64,000 bases of DNA, taken from Neobacillus soli NBRC 102451 (GTDB taxonomy: Bacteria > Bacillota > Bacilli > Bacillales > Cytobacillaceae). The stretch lies in NCBI RefSeq assembly GCF_001591665.1, contig NZ_BCVI01000012.1:1-64000 (forward strand), read 5' to 3'. Both the position numbers and the translations under genes were made by a program. Positions 55,210 through 63,569 of the stretch are shown here, one piece after another (position 1 is the first letter of the stretch; every line of letters begins with the position of its first letter). The notes under the pieces were generated by a model. The model was given only the letters and a program-made list of their open reading frames with translations, had not been told where the DNA came from and ran no database searches.

Positions 55210-55955
55210 TAATCATTTAACAAATGATGCAGCATTCTATTTTTATCATCAAAAAATTGCTTCATGATCTTATAATGGTTTGTTTCTTCAAGTGTACTTT
55301 CCCTTATTCCCGCTTCCGTAAATTCAAAGATTTTTGCATCTGGATAAGCCATTATGATAGGCGAATGGGTAGCAATAATAAATTGTGAATTTTCATTCAC
55401 CAAGTCATGGATCCTCGTTAACATCGACATTTGCCGCAATGGCGAAAGGGCGGCTTCTGGTTCATCTAAAATGTATAGACCATTTCCACCAAAACGATGA
55501 AGGAACGTGGCGAAGAAGGCCTCGCCATGTGACTGCTCGTGTAGGGAAACACCGCCAAATGAATCAATGACTCGCCGACCACCGGCTCCCCTGTCCAATT
55601 CCTCGATGTTTGAAGCGACATTATAAAAACTTTCCGCACGCAGAAAAAATCCATCATCCGGCTTTATAACACCTTTAATTACTTTCAGATAGTCTCCAAG
55701 CGGTGAATGTGAATCATAGGTTGAGAAATTAAAATTATAGGATCCGCCCTCGGGGTTAAAGCCTAAGGAAACCGCAATCGCTTCGAGTAAGGTAGATTTG
55801 CCCATCCCATTTTCACCGATGAGAAATGTAACATTGGGATGAAAAAATAGTTCATCTAAAGTCTTCAGACTCGGGAGATTAAATGGATATTTTTTAAATG
55901 AGGGGACTTCATCTCTATTTAATTTGGTACTTCTTAAATATTGAGTGTTTAACAT
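55209..55955 (-). CDS. AAA family ATPase (COG3910-like)
   Basis: 248 residues, a compact ABC/SMC-like ATPase: Walker A IGENGMGKST (46-55), signature-like QSHGEA (141-146), Walker B LYILDEPEAALS (160-171) and H-loop ATHSP. It lacks transmembrane or extra catalytic domains. Homologues are standalone predicted ATPases; some related ATPases belong to defence systems, but no nuclease or toxin partner is adjacent. It is bracketed by two direct copies of an interspersed repeat. The role is unknown. Confidence 0.85.
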   Translation of the reverse strand: MLNTQYLRSTKLNRDEVPSFKKYPFNLPSLKTLDELFFHPNVTFLIGENGMGKSTLLEAIAVSLGFNPEGGSYNFNFSTYDSHSPLGDYLKVIKGVIKPDDGFFLRAESFYNVASNIEELDRGAGGRRVIDSFGGVSLHEQSHGEAFFATFLHRFGGNGLYILDEPEAALSPLRQMSMLTRIHDLVNENSQFIIATHSPIIMAYPDAKIFEFTEAGIRESTLEETNHYKIMKQFFDDKNRMLHHLLND

Positions 55956-56032
55956 AAAACAACCTCTTTGTTTTGTTTTTAATATTGTCAGGAAATTATA
56001 TATAAATTAGTGTGGATAACTTGAATAGTTAT

Positions 56033-56182
56033 CTGAATCCAGCTCCAGCGCCCAGCGGACTTCGCTCTTTTCCCCACGATAAGTCAAGCACGGATGCGCT
56101 CCGCTTTCCGTGTTTCCTTTATCTCAGTCAAAGCGCTCCTGTCCATACGCCGCTAAACGGGCGCTTGCGCCTTTTGTTCTAA
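56033..56182 (+). repeat. ~145-bp interspersed repeat, copy 2
   Basis: Same orientation as copy 1, ~970 bp away. CCAGCTCCAGCGCCCAGCGG at its left end can pair with CCGCTAAACGGGCGC at the right, giving a long hairpin. The gene-free 330 bp here consist mostly of this element. Confidence 0.88.
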
Positions 56183-56287
56183 TTTTAACATTTTTTCCAA
56201 TCGATTTTTTTAAAATGAAGAAAACTTTGGAACTTTTTCAAAAGGCAAACGTATTTAATAGAAACGGAAATTTATGGAGGGATATTC

Positions 56288-56809
56288 ATGAATGAGCAGT
56301 CTCTTTATTTTAAAGATAATTTCTTTTCAGCAGGCAGAACGGAAATCTTTAATAGTTCAAAAGAAAAGGTGGGCGAGCTTGATTTAAAGAGTGCCTTTTC
56401 TTCAAGTGTTGATGTGTTAGATAAGGATGGAAATCAAGTGATAACTGGCAAGTTTGGGGTGTTTAGCAACAAGTGGCGTATTTCTGACTCAAGCGATCAA
56501 GAAGTCGGTATCCTTAAACAGAAGTTCACCCTTTTTTCAAAGAAATATGAATATGATGCTTATAACCGTGGAGTTTATCTAATAGAATCAGAGCCATTCT
56601 CCCATCTGTATGAAATTTTTGATGAGCAATCAAATCAAATTGGTAAATTCGAAAAGGTGAGCGGCTTCTTTTCGTCTCCCGCCTATCAATTAAGTACTTC
56701 TAATGGGAAACTGGCGACTGAGGAACTTATCGCCGTCGTTATGGGAGTTAATGCTATTCGGAAACGAAGAAATAACAATGCTGCCGCTAGCGGAGGAGCA
56801 GGAAGTTAA
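56288..56809 (+). CDS. LURP-one/tubby-like beta-barrel protein, putative
   Basis: 173 residues of alternating beta strands with short turns (GKFGVFSNKWRISDSSDQEVG, KKYEYDAYNRGVYLIESE). The style resembles the LOR/tubby C-terminal-like family seen in Bacillus YxjI relatives. The C-terminal tail is Asn/Ala/Gly-rich (NNNAAASGGAGS). No signal peptide. GGAGGG precedes ATG 56288. The family call is tentative. Confidence 0.6.
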   Translation: MNEQSLYFKDNFFSAGRTEIFNSSKEKVGELDLKSAFSSSVDVLDKDGNQVITGKFGVFSNKWRISDSSDQEVGILKQKFTLFSKKYEYDAYNRGVYLIESEPFSHLYEIFDEQSNQIGKFEKVSGFFSSPAYQLSTSNGKLATEELIAVVMGVNAIRKRRNNNAAASGGAGS

Positions 56810-56874
56810 GGTTATTGGCCGGGGAATTTATTTTTCTTGCCTGAGACTAGAAGCAAAAAGGGGGGAAGTTTCTT

Positions 56875-57198
56875 TTGAAAAAAATTTTAAGTTTCTTAAT
56901 CGGACCATTAATTATCGCAATTATTACATACTTAATATCGTCTAAATTTCAAATGAAATTTATTGACCTTTTTTTCATGATGGGATTAATAGCATCTGTA
57001 TTGATCTATTTCTTTAGCTCATCGGGAGGATTAATAAGTAAACACACAAACCGGCAAATTCAAGGGCAAACAGGTTTAAAAGTAAAACAGGATGAGAATA
57101 AGTTCCATTCTTCTTTTTTCTTTTATGGTTCAGCTTTATACACGGTTGTAAGTTTAATTGTCACTGTTATTTATTATAAAGATTACTTTTTCAAATAA
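56875..57198 (+). CDS. small membrane protein, DUF3899-like
   Basis: 107 residues with three hydrophobic helices (near 4-22, 28-47 and 82-101) and a polar loop containing KHTNRQIQGQTGLKVKQDEN. TTG 56875 follows GGGGGGAAG. Possibly DUF3899; function unknown. Co-directional with the preceding gene at 65 bp, perhaps one unit. Confidence 0.6.
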   Translation: MKKILSFLIGPLIIAIITYLISSKFQMKFIDLFFMMGLIASVLIYFFSSSGGLISKHTNRQIQGQTGLKVKQDENKFHSSFFFYGSALYTVVSLIVTVIYYKDYFFK

Positions 57199-57298
57199 CC
57201 TTCTGTGGACTATCAATTTATCTTTGAAAACGAAATATTGAATACTTTCATAGCCTGCCCCATACATTGAATTAATATGAAAATGGGAGAGGAAGCTC

Positions 57299-57727
57299 AT
57301 GCAATTTTATTACGGTCCGCAAATGCCACTTCGAATTTTGGATGAGGCGGAGTTTTGGAAACATCAGGAAGAAGAGCATACAGTTGTTATTAGAGAACTG
57401 GTCTCGGGGCTGGAACAGGAATTTGTTGAGGCTTTGAAAAAGTGGGAACAAGCCCTTGGAGAAACACACCAACAGGTTGTCCGCTTTATTGAATCTGCCA
57501 TCCGGTCAGGTTCGCAAGTGTCGGACCAATTGTATCAACAGGTGCTACAGCTTGTTACTTATTGCCTGCAAGAAAGCGAGTCTTTTATTCAATTATGTGA
57601 GCAGATAAAAACACATAGTCAAGCTGTAAGCGGTAATCAAACCGCTAAAGTGGTTTTAAATCATATTATTCGCGAATCCGAGTACTTTGTCGGAATTGCT
57701 CACGCACTGCTATCTAGCGGCCAATAA
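57299..57727 (+). CDS. DUF2935 family protein (single-domain form)
   Basis: 142 residues, all helical. MQFYYGPQMPLRILDEAEFW and EEEHTVVIRE match the DUF2935 family, a ferritin-like four-helix fold with candidate metal ligands in EEEH and HIIRESEYFVGI. Many relatives carry two such domains (~270 residues); this one has one. GGGAGAGGAAG precedes ATG 57299. Biochemical role unknown. Confidence 0.8.
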   Translation: MQFYYGPQMPLRILDEAEFWKHQEEEHTVVIRELVSGLEQEFVEALKKWEQALGETHQQVVRFIESAIRSGSQVSDQLYQQVLQLVTYCLQESESFIQLCEQIKTHSQAVSGNQTAKVVLNHIIRESEYFVGIAHALLSSGQ

Positions 57728-57759
57728 ATAATCCATCTTGAATGAAATGATCTGTTTAC

Positions 57760-57792
57760 GGTGATTTTACATAATGTAAAGTCACCATTTTT
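57760..57792 (+). terminator. Terminator after the DUF2935 gene
   Basis: GGTGATTTTACAT and ATGTAAAGTCACC form 13-bp arms with one G-T pair and a single central base, followed by a T-rich tract. Confidence 0.85.
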
Positions 57793-57809
57793 ATTTTAAA
57801 AAAGAAAAC

Positions 57810-57861
57810 TTGACGCGCAACCAAATGGTGTTATATAGTCGTAATGTGAAACTAAATGGTT
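57810..57861 (+). promoter_or_regulatory. Promoter with two ArsR-type operators for the SRPBCC-arsR operon
   Basis: TTGACG (57810-57815) is followed at ~16 bp by TATATA (57832-57837). Site 1, AACCAAATGGTG (57819-57830), lies between -35 and -10. Site 2, AACTAAATGGTT (57850-57861), begins 31 bp (three turns) later and sits inside TGAAAC..GTTTCA. Both are near-palindromes of the AACYnnnTGGTT type bound by SRPBCC-linked ArsR repressors. Autoregulation is expected. Confidence 0.7.
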
Positions 57862-57893
57862 TCATATTTTAAACGATTCAAGGAGGCATTTCA

Positions 57894-58319
57894 ATGGGAA
57901 ATGAAGCACAAGCAACATTAGAGGATATAAAGTATACGGTAATTTACAATGCACCAATTTCTAAAGTTTGGGATGCAGTTGCAACTTCAGAAGGGTTAGA
58001 AGCTTGGTTCATGCCGAATGATATGGAGCCAGTTGAAGGTCACGAATTTCATCTAAATGCCGGCCAATTCGGGATGTCCCCGTGTAAAGTAACGAAAGTC
58101 GACCCGCCAAACAGCCTTTCTTTCAATTGGGGAAAAGATTGGACGCTTACTTTTGAATTAAAAGAGCTTGATGGAAAAACTGAATTTACCCTCACACATG
58201 GTGGCTGGGATGCTAACAAAGTTACGGAATTTGGTGCTCCGCATACCCCAATTCGCGACAACATGAATCAGGGATGGGCTGGCCTTGTGAAAAAATTGCA
58301 GGAATTTGTTGAGGCATAA
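57894..58319 (+). CDS. SRPBCC (AHSA1-like) domain protein
   Basis: 141 residues of the START/AHSA1 fold with a deep ligand pocket: YTVIYNAPISKVWDAVATSEGLEAWFMP and the C-terminal helix NMNQGWAGLVKKLQEFVE. It probably binds a hydrophobic or aromatic ligand. AAGGAGG precedes ATG 57894. The next gene, a repressor, starts right after its stop. Confidence 0.88.
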   Translation: MGNEAQATLEDIKYTVIYNAPISKVWDAVATSEGLEAWFMPNDMEPVEGHEFHLNAGQFGMSPCKVTKVDPPNSLSFNWGKDWTLTFELKELDGKTEFTLTHGGWDANKVTEFGAPHTPIRDNMNQGWAGLVKKLQEFVEA

Positions 58320-58715
58320 ATGACCTCATCTTCTGCAAAACATGATGTCTTTCAAGCTATCGCTGATCCGACACGCCGAAAGTTATTGAAACTTCTTAGC
58401 AAGGAAGAGATGCCTGTTACGGTTATCAGTGGACACTTCCCAATGAGCCGAACGGCCGTATCGAAGCATCTGCGTGTATTAGCAGATGCAGGCTTGGTAA
58501 AGGAGCGGAAAGTTGGCAGGGAAACTAGGTACAAGCTTGAGCCAGACCCACTGGTTGAGTTAAAAGATTGGCTCCAATATTTTGAATTGTTTTGGGAAAA
58601 CAAGCTGGTGGCACTTAAACTCTTGGTTGAGTCAGATGAAGCAGTTGCTGAACATCCTGGCGCTCCATTTGGAAGAGACAAACTAGAGTTGAAAAACATT
58701 AAAGATCATAAGTGA
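58320..58715 (+). CDS. ArsR-family transcriptional regulator
   Basis: 131 residues with a winged helix: DPTRRKLLKLLSKEE then MSRTAVSKHLRVLADAGLVKERKVGRETRYKLEPDPL. No Cys metal-site motif (ELCVCDL) is present, so it is the non-metal type associated with SRPBCC proteins. ATG follows the SRPBCC stop without a gap. The order here is SRPBCC first, repressor second. The tandem operator upstream fits autoregulation. Confidence 0.88.
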   Translation: MTSSSAKHDVFQAIADPTRRKLLKLLSKEEMPVTVISGHFPMSRTAVSKHLRVLADAGLVKERKVGRETRYKLEPDPLVELKDWLQYFELFWENKLVALKLLVESDEAVAEHPGAPFGRDKLELKNIKDHK

Positions 58716-58802
58716 AAGTTACCTGAGCCAGGCTATATTGAAGACAGGCTAAGAAAAATCCCTTTTAAAATACAGGGGAAATAAACCAATATAGAAAAGG
58801 CA

Positions 58803-58835
58803 AAAAGTCAGCATTCAAAATGCTGACTTTTCCTT
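58803..58835. terminator. Terminator between arsR and the amino-acid permease
   Basis: AAAAGTCAGCATT / AATGCTGACTTTT with a 3-base loop and runs on both sides, so it is bidirectional. Confidence 0.92.
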
Positions 58836-58878
58836 TTAAAGCATACTATTTTCTTCTATTATCCTGAGGATTAACTAA

Positions 58879-60261
58879 CTACGCCCTTACCTTCACCTTC
58901 AATGGCTCGGCAGCCGATGTTTTCTCCTTATTTGTCCTTACTACAAATGAGAGAATAATCAAAGCCCCGACAATAACAAGAGATACGGCTGAACCGATTA
59001 AATTACTTGGACTTAACAGGAAGCCGATAAAGATCATACTTAAGCTGACAATCGCTAATATAGTAGTGTATGGAAACCCTTTGACTTGGAAAGCAGGTTT
59101 TTCTTTGTAATAAGGCCGGAGCTTTAATTGCGCAGCACAAATGCTAATCCAAACCAACATTACCGTAAAGCCAGGGATTGTCATCAGATAGTTGATGACT
59201 TGATTAGGAGTCATATAGGCCAAAAAAACACCGATTAAAATACAACTACTCGTGATCATTATTCCGATTAAGGGAATCCCTTTACCAGAAACCTTTGCCA
59301 AACCTTTAGGGGCAACACCGCTTTGAGCCATCGAAAATAATGTTCTAGAAGTAGCGTAAATCCCGGAATTCGCTGCTGAGAGTACCGCTGTCAAAAGGAC
59401 AAAGTTCATAATATGTGCTGCACCAGGAAGCCCTGTGGTACTGAAGACCTGAACAAACGGGCTGTCAACACCGGAGACCATGTTCCACGGCATGATTCCG
59501 CAAATAATAAGGATTGGCAGTATGTAAAAAATAACTACCCGCCAAACGGCCCCTTTAATAATTTTTGGCAGAACTCGCTCTGCATCTTTTGTCTCTGTAA
59601 CAGCAACCCCGATTAATTCAGCGCCTCCATACGAAAACATGACAACCAAAAAGGCACTAAACATTCCGCCAATCCCATGAGGGAAAAATCCGCCATGCCC
59701 GGTGTAGTTTGAAACAGGACTTTGAATCGAACTTGGAAGAATACCAACGATTAAAAAAACGCCCAAAATAATAAAAGCAACCAAGGCAAGAATTTTAATA
59801 CCGGCAAACCAAAATTCCATTTCCCCGTAGTACTTTACTTGGAATAAATTAATCCCGATAATCACGGCTCCACAAATGAGGCTTAATAGCCATAGGGGTG
59901 CTTGCGGAAACCAAAATTGCAAAAAGCTTCCTGCTGCCAGCAATTCAACAACGGTAACGATGATCCAGTTGACCCAATAGAGCCAGCCGACGATAAAGGA
60001 AACTCGAAAACCGAAAGCCTTGTTTACTAGATGCTGTACGTTAAAGTTTGGAAAGGCCAGTGCCATTTCCCCTAATGCTGCCATAACAATAAATAATAAT
60101 AGACCGCCAATTAAATAGGTAAAAACAACACTTGGTCCGGCAATAGTTAACGTATCGGAGCTCCCTTTAAAAATCCCTGTTCCAATCATACCTGCTAAGG
60201 CAATAAACTGGACATGCCTTGGCAATAACCCTTTTTTTAATTCCTGCTGATTAGTCTCCAT
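58879..60261 (-). CDS. amino acid permease (APC superfamily, AAT type)
   Basis: 460 residues with 12 hydrophobic segments. RHVQFIALAGMIGTGIFKGSSDTLTIAGP is the first-helix signature. SYGGAELIGVAVTETKDAERVLPKIIK and NSGIYATSRTLFSMAQSGVAPK are typical of the AAT group, taking up neutral, aromatic or basic amino acids by proton symport. The substrate cannot be chosen. ATG 60259-60261 (METNQQ) is preferred to GTG 60276. Confidence 0.88.
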   Translation of the reverse strand: METNQQELKKGLLPRHVQFIALAGMIGTGIFKGSSDTLTIAGPSVVFTYLIGGLLLFIVMAALGEMALAFPNFNVQHLVNKAFGFRVSFIVGWLYWVNWIIVTVVELLAAGSFLQFWFPQAPLWLLSLICGAVIIGINLFQVKYYGEMEFWFAGIKILALVAFIILGVFLIVGILPSSIQSPVSNYTGHGGFFPHGIGGMFSAFLVVMFSYGGAELIGVAVTETKDAERVLPKIIKGAVWRVVIFYILPILIICGIMPWNMVSGVDSPFVQVFSTTGLPGAAHIMNFVLLTAVLSAANSGIYATSRTLFSMAQSGVAPKGLAKVSGKGIPLIGIMITSSCILIGVFLAYMTPNQVINYLMTIPGFTVMLVWISICAAQLKLRPYYKEKPAFQVKGFPYTTILAIVSLSMIFIGFLLSPSNLIGSAVSLVIVGALIILSFVVRTNKEKTSAAEPLKVKVRA

Positions 60262-60380
60262 GATGATTCTACCCACTTTTCTATTCCACTTAGACGCTTT
60301 TAAGCGCTAAAGTATTTTTTATATTAATATAACATATTATCAAAAGCTGTCAAATAGTTTCGGGGCAATTTTTAAGCAAC

Positions 60381-60411
60381 AAAAAAGGCACGCGAGATGG
60401 TCTCGCGTGTC
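60381..60411 (-). terminator. Terminator of ytzE
   Basis: GGCACGCGAGA / TCTCGCGTGTC, loop TGG; the minus strand ends with TTTTTT. Confidence 0.9.
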
Positions 60412-60440
60412 TGCTTTAAGCTTATTATTATATTGTAGAA

Positions 60441-60662
60441 TTAAGAAGACATTTTCACTTTCTTTTGTGTAATCGTCCATTTTCCGCGGCTTGGGCTTAT
60501 TACCAAGTCATTATAGGCTAAGACATTTAAATCTCGTTGTATGGTGCGAGGAGTGATACCAAATTCCTCTACAAGTTCCTGCGTTGTGACAGTGCCGTTA
60601 TTGTGGATAAACATGTAGATACATTTGATGCGGTTTAACATCCGGTTAGTTGAAGGTTTCAC
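60441..60662 (-). CDS. ytzE: DeoR-family minimal regulator (YtzE)
   Basis: 73 residues, only the N-terminal helix-turn-helix of the DeoR family: NGTVTTQELVEEFGITPRTIQRDLNVLAYNDLV. The sugar-phosphate-sensing C-terminal domain is absent, as in B. subtilis YtzE. GTG 60660-60662 with a GGGAGTGG site. Target genes unknown. Confidence 0.88.
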   Translation of the reverse strand: MKPSTNRMLNRIKCIYMFIHNNGTVTTQELVEEFGITPRTIQRDLNVLAYNDLVISPSRGKWTITQKKVKMSS

Positions 60663-61124
60663 AAAACCACTCCCTATCCTTTTTTCAAACCCATGGCAAT
60701 ACCCTGTTACCGACAGCCTGTTTGAAGTATGAACTTCAAGAATATGTAGTTTCTTTTCCGCGCAGCCATCTCCTTTTTATGGATGATTACTGTGAATTCG
60801 TAGATGTCATACATCTAACCTTATTGTACCCACAATTTCTGAGAATTTCTACCGCAATAATGAAGTTTACAAAAAATTTTCAATGAATTACAAAAATTAA
60901 TCGCCGTTTTAACCTCCCATACCATTCTCATACTATATGTTATGGGTTATCATATGTGGTTTATGATAAATTGTTTGAATTTTTAGTAAAAACGCGCAAT
61001 TAATTTTTGAATAATTGTTAAGGATTGAAACTAATGAAAGTTTTACAGCAAAATTGCTAAGATATTTGCAGTAATGATATTGTAAAAGGGGTACAAATAT
61101 CTCATAGCAGGGGGTACACACAAA
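60663..61124. other. 460-bp gene-free region upstream of pepV
   Basis: AT-rich and without a plausible gene. TTATCAT (60947-60953) and ATGATAA (60963-60969) form an inverted repeat with a 9-base centre. A possible operator, but no promoter pair is clear. The pepV ribosome site AGGGGG is at its end. Confidence 0.5.
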
Positions 61125-62546
61125 TTGTCTACGATTAATTGGATGGATGAGGTCGAAAAAAGAAAAGAATATCTCATTAAGGATGCACAGGGATTATTAC
61201 ATATTAAAAGCCTCTTAGACGAGGAGAATACATCTATTGATGCACCACTAGGGAAAGGGGTAAAAGAAGCCCTTGACTACATGCTGCTGCTTGGTGAAAA
61301 AGATGGATTTACGCCAAAGAATGTTGGAAACCTTGCAGGTCATCTTGAGTTTGGTACCGGAGAAGAGCTTCTTGGAATCCTTTGTCATGTGGATGTCGTT
61401 CCGGAAGGTGATGGCTGGACAAGCGATCCGTTTGGGGCAGAAATTCGTGATGGAAAGATTTTTGCCCGTGGTGCATTGGATGACAAGGGGCCGACAATGG
61501 CTGCTTATTATGCGATGAAGATTGTGAAGGAGCTTGGTCTGCCGCTTAAGAAGCGTGTTCGGATGATTATTGGTACCGATGAAGAGAGTAATTGGCGCTG
61601 TGTCGAGCATTATTTCCAGCATGAAGAAATGCCAACATTAGGATTTGCACCAGATGCTGATTTCCCGATTATTAATGCCGAAAAAGGGATTGCAGATATT
61701 GATATGGTTCAGAAAGAATCTGTCCAGAATAAAGAAGCAGCAAACGTTGAAGTCGTAAGCTTTGCCTCCGGAAAAAGATACAATATGGTTCCTGATTATG
61801 CGAAATCTTCAGTCCACGTTAAGGATAACCAAGAGGAGATGGTCCAGCAATTTACCAATTTCATGAAGCAGTATGAGTTGGAACATGGTCATCATGTTGA
61901 AACTGGGGAATTAATTTTAGAAGTAAAAGGTGTTTCCGCACATGGGATGGAACCGAAGAATGGCAAAAATGCGGGACTATTTTTGGCGGAGTTTCTTTCT
62001 AAGCAAAGTTTGGATGCTAAAGCCGCAGCTTATTTTCAATTCGCCTCCCGCTATTTCTTTGATGATTCACGTGGGGTGAACTTAGGGATTGCATATGAAG
62101 ATGATATTTCCGGAGAATTAACCATTAACCCTGGAAAGCTTTCCTATTCCAAGGAATCTGGTGGACGAATTGGGATGACATGCAGGTATCCTGTCACCAA
62201 TAAAATGGAGAATACAAAGGCAAAACTAGATGCACTTTTAGAAACGGAAGGATTTACGATTGAAAACTTCTCAGACTCAAAGCCGCATCATGTCGACGAA
62301 AAAGAGTTCTTGATTCAAACCTTGAAAAAAGTTTATGAAGAGCAAACAGGCGAAAAAGCCGAATTACTTGCGATTGGGGGAGGGACCTATGCCCGTTCTC
62401 TAAAAGCTGGAGTGGCGTTTGGTCCATTATTTCCCGGAAGGCCGGATATCGCCCATCAAAAAGATGAATATATGTATATTGAAGATTTGCTAAAAGCAAC
62501 CGCCATTTATGCACAGGCCATCTTCGAATTAGCAAAAAGTGAATAA
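61125..62546 (+). CDS. pepV: dipeptidase PepV (YtjP)
   Basis: 473 residues, M20 metallopeptidase. Zinc ligands are seen in GILCHVDVVPEGDGW (His, then Asp), RGALDDKGPT and GTDEESNW (catalytic Glu pair), and FAPDADFP. It hydrolyses dipeptides with an N-terminal L- or D-residue in the cytosol. The TTG at 61125 is 10 nt after GGGGG; an ATG 18 nt later is the alternative start. It forms an operon with dat 24 bp downstream, a common arrangement. Confidence 0.92.
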   Translation: MSTINWMDEVEKRKEYLIKDAQGLLHIKSLLDEENTSIDAPLGKGVKEALDYMLLLGEKDGFTPKNVGNLAGHLEFGTGEELLGILCHVDVVPEGDGWTSDPFGAEIRDGKIFARGALDDKGPTMAAYYAMKIVKELGLPLKKRVRMIIGTDEESNWRCVEHYFQHEEMPTLGFAPDADFPIINAEKGIADIDMVQKESVQNKEAANVEVVSFASGKRYNMVPDYAKSSVHVKDNQEEMVQQFTNFMKQYELEHGHHVETGELILEVKGVSAHGMEPKNGKNAGLFLAEFLSKQSLDAKAAAYFQFASRYFFDDSRGVNLGIAYEDDISGELTINPGKLSYSKESGGRIGMTCRYPVTNKMENTKAKLDALLETEGFTIENFSDSKPHHVDEKEFLIQTLKKVYEEQTGEKAELLAIGGGTYARSLKAGVAFGPLFPGRPDIAHQKDEYMYIEDLLKATAIYAQAIFELAKSE

Positions 62547-62570
62547 ATAAACAAAAGGAGACATGGGAGA

Positions 62571-63434
62571 ATGGGATTTGCAATTTTAAACGGAAAAATT
62601 ATTGACCGCTCAGAAGCAAAGGTGGATGTCGAAGACCGCGGCTACCAATTTGGCGATGGGGTATATGAGGTCATCCGAGTCTATAACGGAAAGATGTTTA
62701 CCGTAACGGAACATTTGCATCGGTTTGTGAAAAGTTCGGACAGTATCGGTATTTCTTTTCCCTTTTCATCGGAGCAATTAACCAGTTTACTTGAAGAGTT
62801 GATTGTAAAAAATAATCTTCGGGTGGGAATAATCTATATGCAAATTACGAGGGGAGTCGCCCCTCGTAATCATGCCTTTCCGACGGAGGATGTCATACCT
62901 ACTTTTGTGGCCTATACGAAAGAAGTACCAAGACCTGCAGAAAGTTTAAAAACGGGTGTAAAAACCATCCTTACCGAGGACATCCGCTGGCTGCGCTGTG
63001 ATATTAAAAGTTTAAATTTGCTCGGTAATTTATTGGCAAAGCAAAAGGCAGCAGAAGAAGGCTGCTTTGAAGCCATCCAGCATCGCGGTGAGGATGTGAC
63101 AGAAGGTAGTTCATCGAATATCTTTATCGTGAAAAATGGCCTTGTCAGCACCCATCCATCCAATCATCTAATCTTAAAGGGAATTACGAAAGATGTCATT
63201 TTACAGCTATGTGCGAAAAATAATATTCCCCTCAAAGAACGGACATTTTCACTTGAAGAATTAGAAGAGGCTGACGAGGTTTTTCTTGCAAGTACAACAT
63301 CAGAGGTCATGCCGATTATTGAAATAGCAGGAAAAAAAGTCATGGATGGGATGCCAGCTCCTGTGACGAAAAAACTGCAGGAACTGTTTGTTCAAGAAAT
63401 TGAGAAACAGTGCGGTGCTCTTAAAGAATCCTAG
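62571..63434 (+). CDS. dat: D-amino-acid transaminase
   Basis: 287 residues, fold-type IV PLP enzyme. The Schiff-base Lys is in CDIKSLNLLGN (near residue 146), and EDVTEGSSSNIFIVK and ASTTSEVMPI bind the cofactor phosphate. It makes D-glutamate or D-alanine by transamination for the cell wall. ATG 62571 follows GGGAG. Its pairing with pepV suggests recycling of cell-wall-derived D-amino-acid dipeptides. Confidence 0.93.
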   Translation: MGFAILNGKIIDRSEAKVDVEDRGYQFGDGVYEVIRVYNGKMFTVTEHLHRFVKSSDSIGISFPFSSEQLTSLLEELIVKNNLRVGIIYMQITRGVAPRNHAFPTEDVIPTFVAYTKEVPRPAESLKTGVKTILTEDIRWLRCDIKSLNLLGNLLAKQKAAEEGCFEAIQHRGEDVTEGSSSNIFIVKNGLVSTHPSNHLILKGITKDVILQLCAKNNIPLKERTFSLEELEEADEVFLASTTSEVMPIIEIAGKKVMDGMPAPVTKKLQELFVQEIEKQCGALKES

Positions 63435-63436
63435 AA

Positions 63437-63474
63437 AAAAGACGTGTTTGCTGCAACTGCAAACACGTCTTTTT
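63437..63474 (+). terminator. Terminator after dat
   Basis: AAAAGACGTGTTTGC / GCAAACACGTCTTTT, 15-bp stem with a 7-nt loop and T-run. Confidence 0.95.
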
Positions 63475-63493
63475 AGCGGCTTGTAAAAAAATA

Positions 63494-63522
63494 TTGACTA
63501 ATTGTCTGTCTACTAATAGATA
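63494..63522 (+). promoter_or_regulatory. Sigma-A promoter of thpR
   Basis: TTGACT (63494-63499), 17-bp spacer, TAGATA (63517-63522), 48 bp before the ATG. Confidence 0.65.
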
Positions 63523-63569
63523 CAATTGGGAGAAAATAGACTAAAATTAGGTAAGGGACTGAAAAATAA

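Noticed and set aside
55209..55955. Defence-system ATPase (OLD/Gabija/retron-like)
   Set aside because: There is no nuclease, helicase or toxin partner on either side and the protein is only a compact ATPase domain, so a defence role is not supported by context.
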